A stretch of 64,000 nt of DNA from Bradyrhizobium barranii subsp. apii (GTDB lineage: Bacteria; Pseudomonadota; Alphaproteobacteria; Rhizobiales; Xanthobacteraceae), in assembly GCF_011516635.5 (NCBI RefSeq), contig NZ_CP096255.1, forward strand, positions 5,950,501 to 6,014,500. Reading direction: 5' to 3'. Each line of letters opens with the position of its first letter. The stretch's first letter is position 1. Made by a program: the position numbers and the translations under genes. Shown here piece by piece: positions 53,103 through 62,020 of the stretch. The notes under the pieces are model-generated. The model saw only the letters and a program-made list of their open reading frames with translations. It was not told the origin of the DNA and did no database searches.

Positions 53103-55301
53103 ATGTCAGAGACTGCGGCAGCGCCGGCGACGAAGGTTGAGTTCGCAGATCCGCATCTCGGCGCCGCCGCCGACCTGCAGGAAGCCGAGGTCACGCGTGT
53201 CCGTACGCTGAAGGGCGCGTGGCGCTGGGTGCTGATGGCGGCCACCGCGGCCACCATTCTGTTGTGTGTGAACCAGCAATTCTCGCTGCGGTTCTTCATC
53301 GACTACACCCAGCTCAACACCGAATATTTCTACCTGCTGATCGCGTTGATGCTCCCATTCACCTTCCTGATCTTTCCGGGATCGGAGAAGGCACCGCTCG
53401 ACCGCATCCCCTGGTATGATCTGCTGCTGTTCGCGGCGACCTTCGGTTCGGCGATCTGGCTGATGCTCAACATCCGCAAGGCCGCGCAATTCGGCTGGGA
53501 GTTCGATGGCGCGCCTGGCAGCGTCATCGCCGCCGGACTCGTGATGTGGTTCGTGCTGATGGAGGCGCTGCGGCGCACCGGCGGCTGGAGCCTGCTGCTC
53601 AGCGTATTGCCCTTCACGCTCTATCCGCTGTTTGCGGACTCTTCCTGGCTCGGGCCGTTCCGCGGCACGCAGTCGACGCTGCAGCAGACCACGTCCTATC
53701 ACATGCTCTCCGGTGAGAGCCTGCTCGGCATTCCCATCCAGGCCTTTGCCGACACCGTGATCGGCTTCCTCGTCTTTGGCACCGCGCTGATGATGACGGG
53801 CGCGGGCAAATTCTTCATCAACATCGCCTTCGCGATGTGCGGCACCTTCCGCGGCGGCGCGGCAAAAGTCTGTGTGTTCGCCTCCGGCCTGCTCGGCACC
53901 GTCGGCGGCAGCATCGTCTCCAATGTTCTGACCGCCGGAACGATGACGATCCCCGCGATGAAGAAGACGGGGTTCACGCCGTCCTATTCCGGCGCGATCG
54001 AGGCCTGCGCCTCGACCGGCGCCGTGCTCGCGCCGCCGGTGCTGGGCGCCACCGCCTTCGTGATGGCGCAGTTCATGAACACGGGCTATGCCGACGTCGC
54101 GCTCGCCGCCACCATCCCCTCGATCCTCTATTATGTCGGCCTGTTCGCGCAGGTCGACGCCTATGCCGCCCGCCACAAGCTGAAGGGCCTGCCGCGCGCC
54201 GAGCTGCCGCGCTTCTGGGACGCTTTCAAAGAGGGCTGGTATTATCTCTTCGTGATCGTCGTGCTCGTGGTGATGCTGCTCTACTTCAAGCGCGAGAGCC
54301 ACGCGCCGTTCTATGCCTCCGTGCTGCTCGTGATCCTGCATCAATGGTCCGGGCCGGCGCGCTGGAAGCACGGCAATACGCTGGTGCTCGCCGGTTCGAT
54401 CGCGGCAACGGCTGCGATGTTCTGGTTCGGCGTGCTCAACGCCGCGCTGTGGGGCATGTGCCTGCTGGCAGCACTGAACGAATTCTTCCCCGGCAAGAAC
54501 TGGGGCGGCGCGCGCTGGCTGCATTTCCTCGAACTCAACGGCAAGACCTTCGTCGAGCTGATCGCCATCCTCGCCGGCTGTGGCCTGCTGATCGGCGCCT
54601 TCTCGCTCACCGGCGTGATCTCGAGCCTTGCTAACGACCTGCTCAGCATCGCCGGGGGCGATGCCTTCCTGCTGCTGATCATGTGCGCCATCACCAGCCT
54701 GATCCTCGGGCTCGGGCTGACCACGACCTCCTGCTACATCTTCCTGGCCATTCTGGTGGCGCCGGCGCTGGAGAAGCTCGGGCTGAACAAGATGGCCGTG
54801 CACATGTTCATCTTCTACTGGGGCATGCTCTCTTCGATCACGCCGCCGGTGGCGATCGCCTCCTTTGCGGCGGCCGGCATCGCCGGTGCGCCCGCGATGA
54901 AGACGGGCTGGGAGAGCATGTGGGTCGGCAGCATCATCTATTTCATCCCGTTCTTCTTCGTGCTCAATCCGGCGCTGCTGCTTCAGGGCAGCAACCCGTA
55001 TCTGGAGGCATTCGGGCTGACCGGACTTGCCTGCTTCGGCATCGTCTTCATTTGCGGCGGCATCCAGGGCTACCAGGCTTTTGTCGGCGACCTTCGCGGC
55101 GCCGGCCTGATGGAGTGGCCTTTGCGGGTGCTGCTGGTGATCGGCGGCTTCGTCGTGGCCACCCCCGGCGGCGGGATCATGCCGCTGTCGCAGATGCAGG
55201 TCACGCTGCTGGGCCTCGCGATCCTCGTGCCCACGGTTTTGATCGCCCTGCTGCTGGTCCGGCGGCAGGCCGTGGTGCTGGACGGGTTGCGCGTGCCCTG
55301 A
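53103..55301 (+). CDS. TRAP transporter fused permease (DctQ-DctM type)
   Basis: The 732-residue inner-membrane protein fuses the small 4-TM subunit (residues ~45-180) to the large ~12-TM subunit, as usual for TAXI systems. DctM-type segments include GLLGTVGGSIVSNVLTAGTM, EACASTGAVLAPPVLGATAF and LGLGLTTTSCYIFLAI. AGGAG precedes the ATG at 53103. It starts 42 bp after the binding-protein gene. It would drive Na+ or H+-coupled uptake, but only if the frameshifted binding protein is functional. Confidence 0.93.
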   Translation: MSETAAAPATKVEFADPHLGAAADLQEAEVTRVRTLKGAWRWVLMAATAATILLCVNQQFSLRFFIDYTQLNTEYFYLLIALMLPFTFLIFPGSEKAPLDRIPWYDLLLFAATFGSAIWLMLNIRKAAQFGWEFDGAPGSVIAAGLVMWFVLMEALRRTGGWSLLLSVLPFTLYPLFADSSWLGPFRGTQSTLQQTTSYHMLSGESLLGIPIQAFADTVIGFLVFGTALMMTGAGKFFINIAFAMCGTFRGGAAKVCVFASGLLGTVGGSIVSNVLTAGTMTIPAMKKTGFTPSYSGAIEACASTGAVLAPPVLGATAFVMAQFMNTGYADVALAATIPSILYYVGLFAQVDAYAARHKLKGLPRAELPRFWDAFKEGWYYLFVIVVLVVMLLYFKRESHAPFYASVLLVILHQWSGPARWKHGNTLVLAGSIAATAAMFWFGVLNAALWGMCLLAALNEFFPGKNWGGARWLHFLELNGKTFVELIAILAGCGLLIGAFSLTGVISSLANDLLSIAGGDAFLLLIMCAITSLILGLGLTTTSCYIFLAILVAPALEKLGLNKMAVHMFIFYWGMLSSITPPVAIASFAAAGIAGAPAMKTGWESMWVGSIIYFIPFFFVLNPALLLQGSNPYLEAFGLTGLACFGIVFICGGIQGYQAFVGDLRGAGLMEWPLRVLLVIGGFVVATPGGGIMPLSQMQVTLLGLAILVPTVLIALLLVRRQAVVLDGLRVP

Positions 55302-55332
55302 TTGCGTTGCACAACAGGGGCGATGACATCAC

Positions 55333-55353
55333 TCTCGCCTCTCGCCTCTCGCC
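55333..55353 (+). repeat. Three tandem copies of TCTCGCC at the 5' end of the glutaminase gene
   Basis: Units at 55333-55339, 55340-55346 and 55347-55353 are identical, followed by a partial TCCGCC. The repeat lies 10 bp inside the frame that begins at ATG 55323. With three units that frame hits TAA at 55371. With two units it reads MTSLSPLASAWTRSKPPLLR directly into the glutaminase. Confidence 0.8.
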
Positions 55354-55380
55354 TCCGCCTGGACCCGCTCTAAGCCGCCC

Positions 55381-57177
55381 TTGCTGCGGTTTCTGGGCAA
55401 TTGTCTCAACGAATTCTCGGCCGAGACCTCCGGCGCCGTCGCCGACTACATCCCCGAGCTGAGCAAGGCCGACCCTGCCCATTTTGGCATCAGCCTCGCG
55501 ACCCTGGACGGCCATGTCTACGAGGTCGGCGACAGCCGGGTGCCCTTCACCATCCAGTCGATGTCAAAGCCGTTCGTGTTCGCGCTGGCGCTGGACCTGC
55601 TGGGCGCCGGCCGCGTCGAGAGCGCGATCGGCGTCGAGCCCTCGGGCGATCCCTTCAACTCGATCCGGCTCAATTCCGACAACCATCCGTTCAACCCGAT
55701 GGTCAATGCCGGCGCGATCGCCTGCACCGGGCTGATCTATGACAGCAAGGGCACGGAAGCCTTCGAGCAGATCCGGCTTGCGCTCAGCCGCTTTGCGGGG
55801 CGCGATCTCGCGGTGGACGAGGCCGTTTACAGCTCGGAGAGCCAGACCGGCGACCGCAACCGCGCCATCGGCTACCTCCTCAAGACCAATGCGGTGATCT
55901 CGGACAATGTTGCGGGCGTGCTCGACGTCTATTTCCGGCAATGCGCGGTGCTGGTCACGGCGCGCGACATCGCGGTGATGGCGGCGACGCTCGCCAATCG
56001 CGGCGTCAATCCGGTCACGGGCGAGCAGGTGCTGACGCCCTACGCGATCTCGCGCACGCTGTCGGTGATGACGTCGTCGGGGATGTACGACTATGCCGGC
56101 GAGTGGATCTACCGGATCGGCATCCCCGCCAAGAGCGGCGTCGGCGGCGGCATCCTGGCCGCACTCCCTGCCCGCCTCGGCCTCGGCAGCTATTCGCCGA
56201 AGCTCGACAAGCACGGCAACAGCGTGCGCGGCATCAAGGTCTGCGAGGCGCTGTCCTCGCATTACGACCTGCACATGCTCAACCGCAGCGACGACGCGCG
56301 CAACGCCGTCATCGCCGACTACGACATCGGCAAGAGCCCGTCGCGGCGCGTGCGCCGGCCGCAGGAGCGCGAGATTCTGGCCGGGCATGAGCAGGAAGTG
56401 CGGGTCATCGAGCTGGTCGGCACGCTGTCGCTGTCGGCGGTCGACTATGTCTCGCGCAGGCTGGCCGGACAGCCGCGGCCGCAAATCGTGATCTTCGATC
56501 TCCACCGCGTCACCTCCACTACTCGCGCCGGGGCGCGGCTCGTTGCCGAGGCGTTCGAGGAGCTGGCGGCGCTGAACGTGACCGTCGTACTGTCGGGGGT
56601 CAGGCGTGCGTCGAAGGAATGGGACAGCCTGCGGGAATGGACGGCGGAGCTAAAGAACGTCCGCGACTTCTATTTGCTCGACACCGCGATCGAATGGGCG
56701 GAAGACCAGATCGTCTACCGCTACGGCGGCTCGATCGATTTCCACGAGACCACCGAGCTTGCCGAACAGCCGCTGCTATCAGGCATGAGCGAGGAAGAGC
56801 TGACCGACCTCGCCTCGATCTGCACGATCCGGACCTTTCCATCCGGGGCAAAGATCATCACGACAGGCGACCCCGCCGATTTCCTGTTCTTCCTGCGCAG
56901 CGGCGCCGTGCATGTCACCCTGCCCGACGGCGTGCGGCTGGCGACGCTGACCGCCGGCATGGCCTTCGGCGAGATGGCGCTGCTGGAGCCGACGCGTTCG
57001 GCCGATGTTTACGCGGACATGGCAGCGACCGCATTCGAGGTGCCGCTGAAGGATTTCGAGCGCTTCCGCAAGCAGCACCCGCGCGCTTCCGAGCGCATCA
57101 TGCGCAATCTGGCGCAGCTGCTCGCCGACCGCCTGATCGTCGCCAATGCCAAGGTCGACATTCTGACGTCGACGTGA
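55381..57177 (+). CDS. glsA: Glutaminase A with C-terminal STAS and cyclic-nucleotide-binding domains
   Basis: The 598-residue protein has three domains. A serine-type glutaminase (1-~305) carries the SxxK pair in TIQSMSKPF (S60, K63), and NPMVNAGAIACTG and GIPAKSGVGGGILA are further active-site segments. A STAS-like domain (~335-440) contains QIVIFDLHRVTSTTRAGARL. A cNMP-binding barrel (~460-590) contains GAVHVTLPDG and GMAFGEMALLEPTRSADV. It converts glutamine to glutamate plus ammonia. The start is unsettled: the only in-frame start is TTG at 55381 with no ribosome-binding site. A better ATG at 55323 is one 7-bp repeat unit out of frame. It follows the TRAP permease by 79 bp. Confidence 0.9.
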   Translation: MLRFLGNCLNEFSAETSGAVADYIPELSKADPAHFGISLATLDGHVYEVGDSRVPFTIQSMSKPFVFALALDLLGAGRVESAIGVEPSGDPFNSIRLNSDNHPFNPMVNAGAIACTGLIYDSKGTEAFEQIRLALSRFAGRDLAVDEAVYSSESQTGDRNRAIGYLLKTNAVISDNVAGVLDVYFRQCAVLVTARDIAVMAATLANRGVNPVTGEQVLTPYAISRTLSVMTSSGMYDYAGEWIYRIGIPAKSGVGGGILAALPARLGLGSYSPKLDKHGNSVRGIKVCEALSSHYDLHMLNRSDDARNAVIADYDIGKSPSRRVRRPQEREILAGHEQEVRVIELVGTLSLSAVDYVSRRLAGQPRPQIVIFDLHRVTSTTRAGARLVAEAFEELAALNVTVVLSGVRRASKEWDSLREWTAELKNVRDFYLLDTAIEWAEDQIVYRYGGSIDFHETTELAEQPLLSGMSEEELTDLASICTIRTFPSGAKIITTGDPADFLFFLRSGAVHVTLPDGVRLATLTAGMAFGEMALLEPTRSADVYADMAATAFEVPLKDFERFRKQHPRASERIMRNLAQLLADRLIVANAKVDILTST

Positions 57178-57192
57178 GCGCGCTGATCCGGG

Positions 57193-57495
57193 TCAGCGGC
57201 TCGCGGCTTCGCTCAGTCGCCGCTTGATCTTGGCCGCGCTCGCCTTGAGCAATTCGGACGGCTGCTGGCCGGTCGCGGCGCACAGGCAAGCCCAGTAGTA
57301 GATGACGTCGCCGAGCTCATCGACGAGGCCCGCCTTGTCGAGCCAGTCATCGCGCAGCAGCTTCTTGATGTGGTCGGCGACCTCGCCGGATTCGCCGGCG
57401 AGGCCGAGCCCGAGATAGGACAGCCGCTCGTTGGACGGATGCTCATCGACTTTCGCAATGCTCGCGGCCCAGACCGCGTATTCATCGATCGTCAT
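57193..57495 (-). CDS. MazG-like nucleotide pyrophosphohydrolase
   Basis: The 100-residue all-alpha protein has the MazG/dUTPase-like metal motif. GLAGESGEVADHIKKLLRDD supplies ExxE and DELGDVIYYWACL supplies ExxD. Such proteins hydrolyse nucleoside triphosphates to monophosphate and pyrophosphate for house-cleaning. It is convergent with the glutaminase, 15 bp apart, and 26 bp downstream of the CMD-family gene on the same strand. Confidence 0.85.
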   Translation of the reverse strand: MTIDEYAVWAASIAKVDEHPSNERLSYLGLGLAGESGEVADHIKKLLRDDWLDKAGLVDELGDVIYYWACLCAATGQQPSELLKASAAKIKRRLSEAASR

Positions 57496-57521
57496 CGGCA
57501 GACCTCGCCACAGTTTTTGGA

Positions 57522-58049
57522 TCAGCCCACCACTTCCGTGACGGGCTGGAGATCGATTTCAAAAGTCTCCAGAAATTTCGACGTCATGATGTAGAAGCCG
57601 ACCGAAAGCTGGAGTTCGACCAACGCGGCCGGTGTCAGCTTCGATGCGATCGCCTTGAACGTCGCATCCGTCGGCTTCTTCAGCTTCACGATCTCGTCGG
57701 TGAAGGCGAGCGCGGCGCGCTGCACCTCATTGAAGCAGGTCGCGGCCTGCCAATTCTCCAGCGCTTCGTTCTGCTCGTCGGTGACGCCGACATTCTTGCC
57801 GATGCGCTTGTGCGCGACGATCTCATACGGCGCCTCGCACAAAATGCCGGTGCGGGTGATCGCGAGCTCACGCACGATGGGATCGAGCTCGCCCTTGTGG
57901 CGGATGGCTCCGCCGAGCCGGCAATACTGCTCAAAATAGCTCGGCGAGTGCGCCATCATGCGGAAGATGTTGGCGTTGCGGTTCTTGTCGAGAATTTCGC
58001 GGGTGCGGTCGGACGCCTTGATCGGGTCGCTGTAGTTGATGCGGGCCAT
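57522..58049 (-). CDS. Carboxymuconolactone decarboxylase family protein
   Basis: The 175-residue helical protein matches the CMD/AhpD family: NIFRMMAHSPSYFEQYCRLG, then ELAITRTGILCEAPYEIVAH and GFYIMTSKFLETF. The redox CxxC of AhpD is not present; only the single Cys of GILCEAPYE is there, so peroxidase cycling of the AhpD kind is unlikely. The function is unknown. It lies 95 bp downstream of the dimethylformamidase-like gene on the same strand and may belong to that transcript. Confidence 0.85.
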   Translation of the reverse strand: MARINYSDPIKASDRTREILDKNRNANIFRMMAHSPSYFEQYCRLGGAIRHKGELDPIVRELAITRTGILCEAPYEIVAHKRIGKNVGVTDEQNEALENWQAATCFNEVQRAALAFTDEIVKLKKPTDATFKAIASKLTPAALVELQLSVGFYIMTSKFLETFEIDLQPVTEVVG

Positions 58050-58144
58050 CAGTCACCTTGGGTCTTGGTCTTGTTGTCGTTTTTTCGAGCAGAGGTCCCA
58101 AGAGTATTCTCGCACCGGCCCAAGAGCAACATCGTCGCGTGAGG

Positions 58145-60382
58145 TCATCCCCCTTGTGCGGGGGCCTTCGGCACCGGGAATGGCGTCGAATCGGCGAAGC
58201 GCCTGACGATGTTGGTCACCAGCAGGGCTGCCACGTTGTTGTAGCCGTCGACCGGCAACGCGCCGATGAAATTCATCGAGCCGACAGAGAACACCGCACC
58301 GCCATTCGGCGTCTCGAAAAAGGTCAGGTCGGAGCGGATGATGTCCTCGCGCGATGCCGGCCAGGTATGGTCGTAGCGCTCTTCGTTGACGGGCTGATAG
58401 GTCGGATCAGTGAGGACTGCGCGGCCGACGATGATCGCATGATGCGGGGTGCCAAGGCGCGTGTCCGCCCGATCCAGCTCGTGACCCGCCGCGCCGCCGC
58501 CCATGAAGCCGCGCTCGCCAAGCTTGGCACCGGGCTTCGCCAGATCCTCGATCCCCTCGCGCATGAAGGCGACGCGGGAATCGAGAATGCCGTCGAGGAA
58601 GGTGTACGGGAAACCCATATACTCCCCTTGCGTGCTGAAGCCGACGCCGACCAGCGCCTGCGGCGGGCGGCCGAGCCGCCGCCAGAGGCCGCCATAGGAC
58701 CCGTCGAACGCGTGATAGCTCTCGCCGGGCAGCGTTTCCCAGAGCCGGATGCCGCCCTCGGCGCGGCGCAGCTCGAAAGCCCAGGTGCCTGTCGCATGCG
58801 GCACCACTTTCCAGTAGAAGCCGTTGCCGCCGAGATACATGAAGCGGCCGCCATTGTCGAGATAGGCGCCGAGCGCGTCGAGCGTCTCATGGGTGTGATA
58901 TTCCGGATGCTGCCCGGTCAGAACCACAGAATATTTCGACAGCAGATCGACGCCTTCGGCATGGACGTCGTGATCGGTGATGACTTCGAAGTCGATACCC
59001 TTGCGGGTCAGCAGATCGGTGATGGCGCTGTCGGCGGAGATCCAGTAGAGGCCGGAACCGTAGTCGCTGGGATCGACCAGATGGATCTGGTTCACACGCT
59101 TGTCGATCAGCGGCCGGCGCATCGTCGACATCACCACGCCGCTGCCGTCAGAGTGGAAGTTGTAGGGCGAGACGCCGTACTCGGGATGACCGTCCGGCGC
59201 CTGCGCCAGCGCGCCCCAGGCCAGCGAGCGCTCCGTGATCAGGGCTTGCCTGCCCTTCTTCTGATACTGGCTGTAGACCGTGTAACTGAAGGTCGGCGCG
59301 AGAAAAGCCACCTTGGCCTGCGATCCCGGTATCCGGGCGCGGACATAGAAGACGATGTTGTCGCGCGTGCCATCCTTTTCGAGATGCAGTGCGTGGACGC
59401 CGCTCTTCCAATCCTCCGGCACGGTGAAGGTCAGCGACGGCTGCCAGCCGGAATCGCCGATATCGTCGTCGTGAAAATGGATCGCACCCCAGAGCTTGGG
59501 TTCTTCTGTCCAGCGATGCGTCACGCCGCCGGTCCAGCGCGACCCCGTCATCGCGCGCGTCGGCAAATTGATGCAGGTGCCGTGCGCCTTGGCAGCGCCG
59601 ATATCGGTCGCGGAGTCGGTCGGAATGCCGATGGAAAAATCCCATTCGGCGATCGACGGAGCCGCCGTTCCAGAAGCCTGCACGGCGATGGTGCCGTCAA
59701 GGCCGGTGCTGCCATCGGTGATGCGCGGCCGCTCGATCTTGCCGTTGAAATGGTGGACTACGCCCCGGCCTGCGCGCTCCGCTGCAATCGCCGCCGCCCC
59801 CGTGCCGGCCAACGCGGCCTTTGGCGCGCCCAGCGATTTCGTCGTGCGCTCGTCGCGGTCGAGCCTGATCTTGCGCGGTGCCTGTGCGATCGCCAGCGAT
59901 CCGGTTGCCGGGTCGAACAGGCACGCGATGTCGTGCCACGCCCGCTCGGTGAGCGCGATGCCGGTCTCGACCTCGATGGTGCCCCCGCCAGTCACGAGTC
60001 GGACGAAAGCGCCCGCCTTGCCGACGCCGAGCGTCATTGAGCCGCCTGCGCCGGCCCAATTCAGCACGGCCTGCTGGCCCGCGGCCAGCAAGGTCGGCCA
60101 GACAGTCGCGGCAAAGGCGATCGGGCCCGCCGGCAGCGTCAGCGCCGATACATCGACCCATGAGCCCTTGGCGATGGTCTGCTCGATGCCATCGTGCTGG
60201 CCTTCCAGGTCCCACTTGACCGGAATCTCGCGATAGCCTGGTCCCCTGGGATTCGGGTCGCCACAGATGATGCGGGCGATCCGCGCCGAGTAGCGGCCGC
60301 CGCCCTTGACCGCAATCATGAAGTTGATGTCGTCGCCGGAGCGCACGCTCCAGCGGTCCGCATAACCGGTGATCGGAAGCAT
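58145..60382 (-). CDS. N,N-dimethylformamidase large (beta) subunit-like protein
   Basis: The 745-residue protein resembles the large subunit of N,N-dimethylformamidase (about 760 residues) over its length. An N-terminal region is followed by a LamG-like beta-sandwich (~80-230, FVRLVTGGGTIEVETGIALT). The catalytic C-terminal half contains VAFLAPTFSYTVYSQYQ, VLTGQHPEYHTHETLDALGA, NGGRFMYLGGNGFYWKV and AGHELDRADTRLGTPHHAII. The known enzyme uses an Fe site of two Tyr and one Glu. Tyr/Glu-rich stretches are present here, but I cannot assign ligands. The small subunit gene is absent. It is the third gene of an operon, 13 bp after a binding-protein gene. Confidence 0.8.
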   Translation of the reverse strand: MLPITGYADRWSVRSGDDINFMIAVKGGGRYSARIARIICGDPNPRGPGYREIPVKWDLEGQHDGIEQTIAKGSWVDVSALTLPAGPIAFAATVWPTLLAAGQQAVLNWAGAGGSMTLGVGKAGAFVRLVTGGGTIEVETGIALTERAWHDIACLFDPATGSLAIAQAPRKIRLDRDERTTKSLGAPKAALAGTGAAAIAAERAGRGVVHHFNGKIERPRITDGSTGLDGTIAVQASGTAAPSIAEWDFSIGIPTDSATDIGAAKAHGTCINLPTRAMTGSRWTGGVTHRWTEEPKLWGAIHFHDDDIGDSGWQPSLTFTVPEDWKSGVHALHLEKDGTRDNIVFYVRARIPGSQAKVAFLAPTFSYTVYSQYQKKGRQALITERSLAWGALAQAPDGHPEYGVSPYNFHSDGSGVVMSTMRRPLIDKRVNQIHLVDPSDYGSGLYWISADSAITDLLTRKGIDFEVITDHDVHAEGVDLLSKYSVVLTGQHPEYHTHETLDALGAYLDNGGRFMYLGGNGFYWKVVPHATGTWAFELRRAEGGIRLWETLPGESYHAFDGSYGGLWRRLGRPPQALVGVGFSTQGEYMGFPYTFLDGILDSRVAFMREGIEDLAKPGAKLGERGFMGGGAAGHELDRADTRLGTPHHAIIVGRAVLTDPTYQPVNEERYDHTWPASREDIIRSDLTFFETPNGGAVFSVGSMNFIGALPVDGYNNVAALLVTNIVRRFADSTPFPVPKAPAQGG

Positions 60383-60395
60383 CGAAAATCCCTCT

Positions 60396-62000
60396 TCAGG
60401 CGCCGCGCACGTTCCAGAACAACGGCAGGCCCTTGAGCATGCCCGTCAGGCTCTTCTTGTAAGCCGTCGGCTGATAGAAGACACCAAGCGGAACATAGGG
60501 AACATCGATGAAGCACTGCTTCTGCATCTCGACGCCAATCTTCGTTTGCGTGGCGGCATCGGGCGCGGCGAACCAGGCATCCCGGAGCTGCTCCAGCCTC
60601 TCGCTCTTTGCCCAGCCGAAGGTCGCCTTGTCACCGCTGCCGCGGATGAAGTTATGCGCCGAGGGGTTCAGCTGCGTGACGCCCGCAGAATAAGTGCAGA
60701 AGGCGCTATATCCGCCCTTGTCCGGTGTCTCGCGGTTGCCCATGCGCCGCAGCATCGAGCCCCAGTCCATCGCCGCGTAGTCGACATTGAAACCGAGCTT
60801 GCGGAACAGATCGGCTGCGACTTCGCTCATCTGCCCGATGACAGGGAAATCGCCCGGCGCCATCAGCAGCACTTTCTCGCCTTTGTAGCCGGCGTCCTTG
60901 ATGGCTTTGGCCGCGGCGGCGATATCCCGGGGGCCGTTCAGCGCGTCCATGCCGGCATCGTTTGCCATGATGCCGCCGGGCGCGAAGAAGCCGACCTTGT
61001 CGCGCCAGAGACTGGTGTCGTCGCCCGCAACCGCGGACATGAATTCCTTCTGGCTGATGGCGGAGAGCACCGCGCGGCGGATGGCCGGGTTGTCGAACGG
61101 CGGCTGCGTATGGTTGAAGCGCAGCACGCCGACATTACCGATGGGGTCGAGCAGTTCGACGGTCAGCGCCTTGTTGCCCTTCAGCTTCGGCAACAGGTCG
61201 ACGATGGGCTGATCCCACCAGTCGATCTCGCCCTGCTGAAGCGCAGCCGCAGCCGTCGCGGGGTCCGGGATGACCTGCCACTCGACCCGGTCGAAATGCG
61301 CGATCTTCGGACCGGCGAGCAGGCTCGGCGTCCCCTCGGGGCGCGGCACGTAACCATCGAAACGCGTATACACCAGGCGCGCGCCGGGCACGTGCTGATC
61401 GGCCTGGAATTTGAACGGACCGGAACCGATCAGCTCCTTGACCGGCGTGACGCTGTCGGTCTGCGCAAGACGTTCCGGCATGATGAAGGCGATGATGGCA
61501 CCGACCTTGCCGAGCGCTTCCGGCAACAGCGGAAACGGTGACTTCAGACGCCAGCGCACGGTCTTGTCATCAGGCGCCGAGAGTTCGTCCACCAAATTGA
61601 AGAGCGAATTGCCGAAGGCATCGCGCGCGGCCCAACGTTTCAGGCTCGCCACCACATCGCGCCCGCGTACCGGCTCTCCGTCGTGGAATTTCAAGCCGTC
61701 GCGCAACGTCATCGTCCAGAGCTTGCCGTCGTTCTCGACGGTATGGCCGGCGACCATCTGCGGCTGAACCTGGAATTTCTCATCTACGCCGTAGAGCGTG
61801 TCCCAGATCAGGAAGCCGTGGTTGCGGTTGACGAGGCCGGTCGTGATCATCGGATCGAGGATGGCCGCATCGGCCTGCGGCACGAAGCGCAGCACGCGCG
61901 AACCTTGCGCGCGGGCCAGCCGCGGCATCGCAAGACTCGAGCCCAGGGCGACGCCGAGACCGGCGCCCAGTGTGGATCGGAGCAGGTCTCGACGGCGCAT
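60396..62000 (-). CDS. ABC transporter substrate-binding protein, family 5 (peptide/opine type), Tat-exported
   Basis: The 534-residue protein starts with a twin-arginine signal (MRRRDLLRSTLGAGLGVALG, cleavage near ARAQG). It is a family 5 binding protein: LKFHDGEPVRGRDVVASLKR, LIGSGPFKF, VGVLRFNHTQPPFDNPAIRR and AFCTYSAGVTQLNPS are typical segments. Such proteins deliver peptides, opines or other organic solutes to an ABC importer. The permease and ATPase genes are not on this side; they might lie beyond the right edge. It sits between the aminotransferase (20 bp) and the amidase-like gene. Confidence 0.9.
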   Translation of the reverse strand: MRRRDLLRSTLGAGLGVALGSSLAMPRLARAQGSRVLRFVPQADAAILDPMITTGLVNRNHGFLIWDTLYGVDEKFQVQPQMVAGHTVENDGKLWTMTLRDGLKFHDGEPVRGRDVVASLKRWAARDAFGNSLFNLVDELSAPDDKTVRWRLKSPFPLLPEALGKVGAIIAFIMPERLAQTDSVTPVKELIGSGPFKFQADQHVPGARLVYTRFDGYVPRPEGTPSLLAGPKIAHFDRVEWQVIPDPATAAAALQQGEIDWWDQPIVDLLPKLKGNKALTVELLDPIGNVGVLRFNHTQPPFDNPAIRRAVLSAISQKEFMSAVAGDDTSLWRDKVGFFAPGGIMANDAGMDALNGPRDIAAAAKAIKDAGYKGEKVLLMAPGDFPVIGQMSEVAADLFRKLGFNVDYAAMDWGSMLRRMGNRETPDKGGYSAFCTYSAGVTQLNPSAHNFIRGSGDKATFGWAKSERLEQLRDAWFAAPDAATQTKIGVEMQKQCFIDVPYVPLGVFYQPTAYKKSLTGMLKGLPLFWNVRGA

Positions 62001-62020
62001 GCTATGGTCTCCTCAAGGGG

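Noticed and set aside
53106..54803. 565-codon minus-strand frame opposite the TRAP permease
   Set aside because: Hydrophilic low-complexity translation, explained by third-position GC bias of the permease gene.
57522..58049. AhpD-type alkylhydroperoxidase
   Set aside because: The redox CxxC pair is absent; only a single Cys is found at that position.
58058..60040. 660-codon plus-strand frame opposite the dimethylformamidase-like gene
   Set aside because: No domain signature; the opposite strand encodes a coherent full-length family member.
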